9,883 nucleotides of DNA. Source: Chloroflexi bacterium RBG_19FT_COMBO_55_16 (GTDB lineage: Bacteria; Chloroflexota; Anaerolineae; Anaerolineales; UBA4823). Location: the NCBI GenBank assembly GCA_001795335.1, contig MGOK01000106.1, forward strand, positions 6,897-16,779, written 5' to 3'. A program made the position numbers and the translations under genes. Shown here piece after piece: positions 7,007 through 9,883 of the stretch; position 1 is the first letter of the stretch, and every line of letters begins with the position of its first letter. The notes under the pieces are model-generated. The model saw nothing but the letters and a program-made list of their open reading frames with translations, did no database searches and was not told the origin of the DNA.

Positions 7007-7432
7007 TTATTCTATTGATTGGCGTCCGAAAATTAGCCAGGCAAGGATGATAACCCCCAGTATGATCGTTGCACCGATAGTAATAGGTAAATTGGTGGCT
7101 CCGGTCTGTTGAGGGAAAATTGTTGCGGTTGCCGTAGGTGTCTCAGTGACTGAGTGTTCCTCCCTGAGCAATATTTCCTCCAGGGAGGCAGGAATAGGAG
7201 TGGTGGCTGAGGAGTTCTGCTCGACCAGGGGCAAGGTGATGACCTGAGTGGCATCAACAGCAGGTGTGCTCGAGCTGAGTAAAGCCTGGCTTTCGATATT
7301 GCCGGCACTGCGCCGGTTTTCTTGGCTGATGGAGAGAGCAGTATCCGCCCGGTAATTATAAAAAGCATTGCCACTCAGAATGAGTAGCAAACTGCTGATC
7401 AGCAGGATGGATTTCCGATTTGGGGGATTCAC
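7007..7432 (-). CDS. small Ser/Thr-rich secreted protein with C-terminal membrane anchor (possible sorting signal), function unknown
   Basis: I do not recognise a family. The 141-residue product begins with a basic N-terminus and a hydrophobic core at about 9-20, then SGNA (20-23), which resembles a signal peptidase I site. Residues 30-105 are low in hydrophobicity and rich in Ser, Thr, Ala, Glu and Pro, with no cysteine. The C-terminus carries FPQQTG (106-111) and LPIT (115-118) just before a hydrophobic stretch (about 116-135) and a very short tail with one arginine (Arg137). This layout resembles an LPxTG-type sortase signal or a simple tail anchor. The start is GTG at 7432, 6 nt after the aldo/keto reductase stop. 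No clear Shine-Dalgarno sequence is seen, so translation may be coupled to the upstream gene. The regulator gene begins 21 bp downstream, so it is likely co-transcribed with the two-component system and could act as its accessory sensor. That role is inference from position only. The longer frame on the same strand at 7033-7374 is judged a shadow. Confidence 0.7.
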   Translation of the reverse strand: MNPPNRKSILLISSLLLILSGNAFYNYRADTALSISQENRRSAGNIESQALLSSSTPAVDATQVITLPLVEQNSSATTPIPASLEEILLREEHSVTETPTATATIFPQQTGATNLPITIGATIILGVIILAWLIFGRQSIE

Positions 7433-7438
7433 AACCGA

Positions 7439-8410
7439 TTACCAGGCGTAGGCTTCTGGAGCTTCACCACCGGGACCAGGCCAAATATCATTCAACTTGA
7501 CCATATGTTCGTCTGACAAGACGATCTCCAGGGATTTAAGGCTCCCCTCAAGCTGTTCGATGGTGCGCGGACCGATGATCGGAGCTGTCACGACCGGATT
7601 GTGCAACAGCCAGGCAAGAGCGACATTGGCTGGCGTTTCGCCGAGCTCATGGCAGAAGGTCTCGTAGGTCCGCAACTGGCTCTTGTGCACTTCGAGATCC
7701 TTCTTGAAACGATCCGAGGATCGCCGCCCCTCCTCCGGCTGGTCGCTGGCGCCGCCCAGTAATCCTCCCGCCAATGGGCTATATGGGATCAGGCCCAACC
7801 CATAGGCGCGACAAGCTGGAACGACTTCTAATTCGATCATCCGGTTCTTGAGATTATACAAGCCCTGTTCGCTCACCAATCCCATGAAATTGCGCTGGCG
7901 GGCTGCGGATTGAGCATTAGCGATGTGCCAGCCGGCGAAATTGCTGCTCCCGACGTAGAGCACTTTGCCTTGGTTCACCAATTGCTCCATCGTCTGCCAG
8001 ATTTCCTCCCAAGGCGTTTCACGGTCGATGTGGTGCATTTGATACAGGTCGAGGTGATCGGTTTGCAACCTGCGCAGGCTGTCCTCGCAGGCCTGGCGGA
8101 TGTGGTAGGCTGACAAACGGCGCGCATTGGGGTCATCCCCCATCTTGCCATAAACCTTGGTCGCTAAAACGATCTTTGCGCGGCGCCCGCCTCCTTGAGC
8201 CAGCCAGCGCCCAATGATCTGCTCGGTGAATCCCTCCCCAGTCTTCCAGCCATAGACATTGGCCGTGTCAAAGAAATTGATGCCCTGCTCCAAGGCTTTA
8301 TCCATTAAAGCATGGCTGGTCACCTCATCTGATATAGGACCAAAGTTCATGGTGCCTAAACACAACCGGCTGACTTTTAAACCGGTGCGACCTAGGTTGG
8401 TGTAATGCAT
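7439..8410 (-). CDS. aldo/keto reductase family oxidoreductase
   Basis: A complete 323-residue aldo/keto reductase, a cytoplasmic (alpha/beta)8-barrel enzyme that reduces aldehydes or ketones with NADPH. It starts MHYTNLGRTGLKVSRLCLGTM, the usual first hairpin and strand. The catalytic tetrad can be read as Asp48 and Tyr53 in FFDTANVYG, Lys85 in LATKVYG and His126 in DLYQMHHID. Cofactor-side motifs are VGSSNF (153-158), the IPYSPLAGGLL block (208-218) and PIIGPRTIEQL (277-287), which contacts the 2'-phosphate region in relatives. Architecture fits the AKR families with YajO/YghZ-like and stress-protein members; the substrate is unknown. The ATG at 8410 has GAGGGT at 8417-8422 (minus strand) upstream and an extended -10 element about 35 bp further out. 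It is the first gene of the putative reductase, surface protein, regulator and kinase operon; the link to signalling may be only positional. Confidence 0.93.
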   Translation of the reverse strand: MHYTNLGRTGLKVSRLCLGTMNFGPISDEVTSHALMDKALEQGINFFDTANVYGWKTGEGFTEQIIGRWLAQGGGRRAKIVLATKVYGKMGDDPNARRLSAYHIRQACEDSLRRLQTDHLDLYQMHHIDRETPWEEIWQTMEQLVNQGKVLYVGSSNFAGWHIANAQSAARQRNFMGLVSEQGLYNLKNRMIELEVVPACRAYGLGLIPYSPLAGGLLGGASDQPEEGRRSSDRFKKDLEVHKSQLRTYETFCHELGETPANVALAWLLHNPVVTAPIIGPRTIEQLEGSLKSLEIVLSDEHMVKLNDIWPGPGGEAPEAYAW

Positions 8411-8443
8411 TCTGCTACCCTCACTGTCATCGGTTATCGAATA

Positions 8444-8452
8444 AGTATAACA
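8444..8452 (-). promoter_or_regulatory. candidate extended -10 promoter for the aldo/keto reductase operon
   Basis: On the minus strand, TGTTATACT reads as an extended -10 (TG, one base, TATACT), placed so that a leader of roughly 25-30 nt would precede the ATG at 8410. No good -35 hexamer is seen 16-18 bp upstream (8466-8473 reads TAGGAT or near it). An imperfect inverted repeat surrounds the element (ATCGGTTAT at 8429-8437 and ATAAC plus CCGAT at 8447-8461), possibly an operator. Seen by eye only. Confidence 0.4.
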
Positions 8453-8504
8453 TGCGCCGATCGCTTATCCTAGTTCGTGGCGCGAAACTTGCTCAAACCG
8501 CTGT

Positions 8505-8523
8505 CCCTTCGGCAAGCTAAGGG
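8505..8523. repeat. palindromic dispersed-repeat-like unit
   Basis: CCCTTCGGCAAGCTAAGGG has a 5-bp CCCTT/AAGGG stem and lies in the intergenic region, followed by GCAGGCTC. It closely resembles CCCTTCGACAAGCTCAGGG, a palindrome I remember as recurring many times in Chloroflexota and other environmental genomes. Only one copy occurs here, so its repeat status is inferred from recall. On the minus strand it translates as the familiar spurious peptide LSLPKG. Confidence 0.5.
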
Positions 8524-8538
8524 CAGGCTCTCGGCGGT

Positions 8539-8565
8539 GTTCCTGCCTCGGGGAGGGGCAGGAAC
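8539..8565. repeat. perfect 9-bp-stem inverted repeat (hairpin) after the glycosyltransferase gene
   Basis: GTTCCTGCC and GGCAGGAAC are exact reverse complements around a 9-nt TCGGGGAGG core. The hairpin begins 18 bp beyond the glycosyltransferase stop in its direction of transcription. It could terminate or stabilise that transcript, but no U-tract follows on the minus strand (the next bases are ACCGCC), so it is not a standard intrinsic terminator. It may belong to the same repeat complex as the unit at 8505-8523. Confidence 0.6.
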
Positions 8566-8583
8566 GCACTTTTGCACCAGAAA

Positions 8584-9883
8584 CTACCCTAGATGGCGGA
8601 CATACAACTGGGCAGCCTTTTCCCATGAAAAATTGTCCTGAATATACGCGATGCCATCTATTAGCATCTGGTAATACATTTTGGGCTGTTCTCGCCATAT
8701 CAGAGCCGCGTCGCCAATACACGAGTTGAGCTCAGCCGCCATCGAATTATATAGTAAAAGTTTTTCTCGTTGTTGAACCCGATTTGGTCTGGCTCCTGAG
8801 TGGTTATAGCCGGCTGCGTTAATGGCTTGCCAGTCCTCGACCGCACTGGGAATGCCGTCTCGCTCACGGTATAAGAAACCGGTAGGGCGGGTGGAAGCGG
8901 CATGCCAGCGTTCCGCACGCACCCGGACGGCCTGGCTATATGATTTAGCTACCTGGGAGGGGACGATCTGTTGAAGAATGCCTCCTGTTGCCCGGCCGAT
9001 GCCAACGGTGCCCTTCAGGTAGAATTCGTTCGCCATGCCAAACGGTTCATACAGCGAAGGTATCATCCCATAGGTCGCTCCCTGCAGGAAGGCGAAAAAG
9101 CCTTCCTGGAAGATGAAGGGGAGTATCAGCACACTTTCAGGATGGCGCTGGGATAATCTTCTCAGGAAAGTCAACCCCGGCAAGCCTTCATCGCCTGGGA
9201 TGGGAAAGAAGAGGAAGCGCGCATCGCCTCCGGAATCAAGAAAGCGGCTGATCGCGCTGCAGGCGACATCGTAGCCTTTTTGGCGGCTATCGTCGCGGCC
9301 GGCCATGATGAACCAGGGAGCATCGTCGCGGTTGAACAACTTTAGTTTTCCCCACACCGGTCTGTCCTTGGTGGGCGTGAATGCGTCCAATGCAGCGAGG
9401 GCCTTCTTGCGGTACACTGATTTCCACTCCTTTAGAGGCGTGAAGTTACCATGCTTGGCTTGTGCCAGGATATCGGACGCGACTGCCAGCTCGGAGAATG
9501 GACCGTTATTGACGCCGAGCAACCTGGAGGTTAAGTGTGAGACAAGATGAGGAGCCATGATCTTGGCCTGCAGTATTTCATCTGTAAAATCCAGGGCGAA
9601 TTGATCGGATACTGTGAAGACAGGGGATTTCACGATGGGTAAAGCGCGCTTAAGGACGGTGTCGCCCGGACAATCTGCTGGATAGATGCCAAACAGGCCT
9701 AATTCTTCGTCACTTGCCCCATTGTCGTAACTGTTGTGCAAGGTTAGAAAAAGGGAATATTGGAGATCGGTTCGATCCCCTTTCAAAGCCAGGGCGGTTG
9801 TGGCAGCCTCCCAATCCTGCAACAACAGAATCCAGGAAGCGCCGCGATCGAGAACAGGTAAGGCGCTCGCGACGGCTGCCCCA
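8584..9883 (-). CDS. glycogen/starch synthase-like glycosyltransferase (GT5 type), C-terminal part, 5' truncated
   Basis: The frame is open through the right edge (coding bases from 9882), so the start is missing; 432 residues are visible, and a TTG at 9825 is internal. The visible part begins near the LLQDWEAA motif, equivalent to the HDW segment of GlgA. It then passes TLHNSYDNG, FTVSDQFA and LLGVNNGPF (the NG loop), then GRDDSRQKGYD (GR and QKG are the donor-binding Arg and Lys region). PSLYEPFG with the catalytic-site Glu is near visible residue 279, followed by TGGI. It ends NFSWEKAAQLYVRHLG, matching the FSW end of the family. These enzymes transfer glucose from ADP- or UDP-glucose to a growing alpha-1,4-glucan. 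From the DW motif to the end it is longer than E. coli GlgA as I recall it, with extra sequence after GFLYRE. Substrate and donor are uncertain, so no symbol is given. A hairpin lies 18 bp after its stop. Confidence 0.82.
   Translation of the reverse strand, partial: GAAVASALPVLDRGASWILLLQDWEAATTALALKGDRTDLQYSLFLTLHNSYDNGASDEELGLFGIYPADCPGDTVLKRALPIVKSPVFTVSDQFALDFTDEILQAKIMAPHLVSHLTSRLLGVNNGPFSELAVASDILAQAKHGNFTPLKEWKSVYRKKALAALDAFTPTKDRPVWGKLKLFNRDDAPWFIMAGRDDSRQKGYDVACSAISRFLDSGGDARFLFFPIPGDEGLPGLTFLRRLSQRHPESVLILPFIFQEGFFAFLQGATYGMIPSLYEPFGMANEFYLKGTVGIGRATGGILQQIVPSQVAKSYSQAVRVRAERWHAASTRPTGFLYRERDGIPSAVEDWQAINAAGYNHSGARPNRVQQREKLLLYNSMAAELNSCIGDAALIWREQPKMYYQMLIDGIAYIQDNFSWEKAAQLYVRHLG

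Larger units (their letters stand above)
8411..8583. other. intergenic region between glycosyltransferase and aldo/keto reductase genes
   Basis: This 173-bp stretch is the largest non-coding gap. It holds the reductase ribosome binding site and promoter candidate near its left end and the two palindromic elements in its right half. An open frame crossing it on the minus strand (8465-8722) is a product of the repeats and the overlapping glycosyltransferase gene, and I do not call it a gene. Confidence 0.7.

Noticed and set aside
7033..7374. 113-codon minus-strand frame overlapping the small surface-protein gene
   Set aside because: The 141-codon frame has a coherent signal peptide, spacer and membrane anchor and fits the gaps between neighbours; the other frame is proline/leucine-rich without structure.
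8465..8722. Open frame on the minus strand across the intergenic repeats and the end of the glycosyltransferase gene
   Set aside because: It overlaps a well-supported gene in another frame, its product contains the repeat-derived LSLPKG peptide, and it shows no domain or ribosome binding site.
1..9883. Search by eye for CRISPR arrays, tRNA or rRNA genes, insertion sequences and attachment sites
   Set aside because: No regularly spaced repeats, cloverleaf-like sequence, transposase motifs or flanking duplications were seen, and nearly all sequence is accounted for by ordinary genes.

Overview
The window looks like a piece of a bacterial chromosome, probably from a metagenome-assembled anaerobe. 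An Anaerolineae-type Chloroflexota is my best guess. It rests on the tungsten-type aldehyde oxidoreductase next to saccharopine/lysine-dehydrogenase and class III aminotransferase genes, on moderate GC content, and on an intergenic palindrome (CCCTTCGGCAAGCTAAGGG) like dispersed repeats I remember from such genomes. This is inference; no marker gene is present. Coding density is very high, and no gene-free stretch exceeds about 175 bases.

Region 1 (1-5052, + strand) is a compact run of four genes: the 3' part of a methylmalonate-semialdehyde-type aldehyde dehydrogenase, a saccharopine/lysine dehydrogenase-family protein, a complete aldehyde:ferredoxin oxidoreductase (AOR), and a class III omega-aminotransferase. 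Gaps are 27, 48 and 1 bp, each gene after the first has a good ribosome binding site, and no terminator is visible, so they are probably one operon. The two aldehyde-oxidising enzymes differ in electron acceptor (NAD, with CoA acylation in the family, versus ferredoxin). The other two enzymes handle amino groups and can generate semialdehydes. Together they suggest catabolism of a diamino or omega-amino acid (lysine, ornithine, GABA, beta-alanine or a polyamine) through semialdehydes; the substrate cannot be fixed from sequence.

Region 2 (5049-8410, - strand) converges on region 1, and the two outermost stop codons share one TTAA tetranucleotide. Reading in the direction of transcription it holds an aldo/keto reductase, a small Ser/Thr-rich secreted or membrane-anchored protein with a sorting-signal-like C-terminus, an OmpR/PhoB-type response regulator, and a four-transmembrane sensor histidine kinase that overlaps the regulator by ATGA. 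Spacings of 6, 21 and -4 bp and an extended -10 promoter candidate before the reductase suggest one transcript. The kinase has almost no extracytoplasmic part, which makes the small surface protein a candidate accessory sensor.

Region 3 (8411-8583) is a short intergenic region with the promoter candidate, a palindromic dispersed-repeat-like unit and a perfect 9-bp-stem hairpin.

Region 4 (8584-9883, - strand) is the C-terminal part of a GT5-like glycogen/starch synthase-family glycosyltransferase that runs off the right edge and appears to carry extra sequence near its C-terminus.
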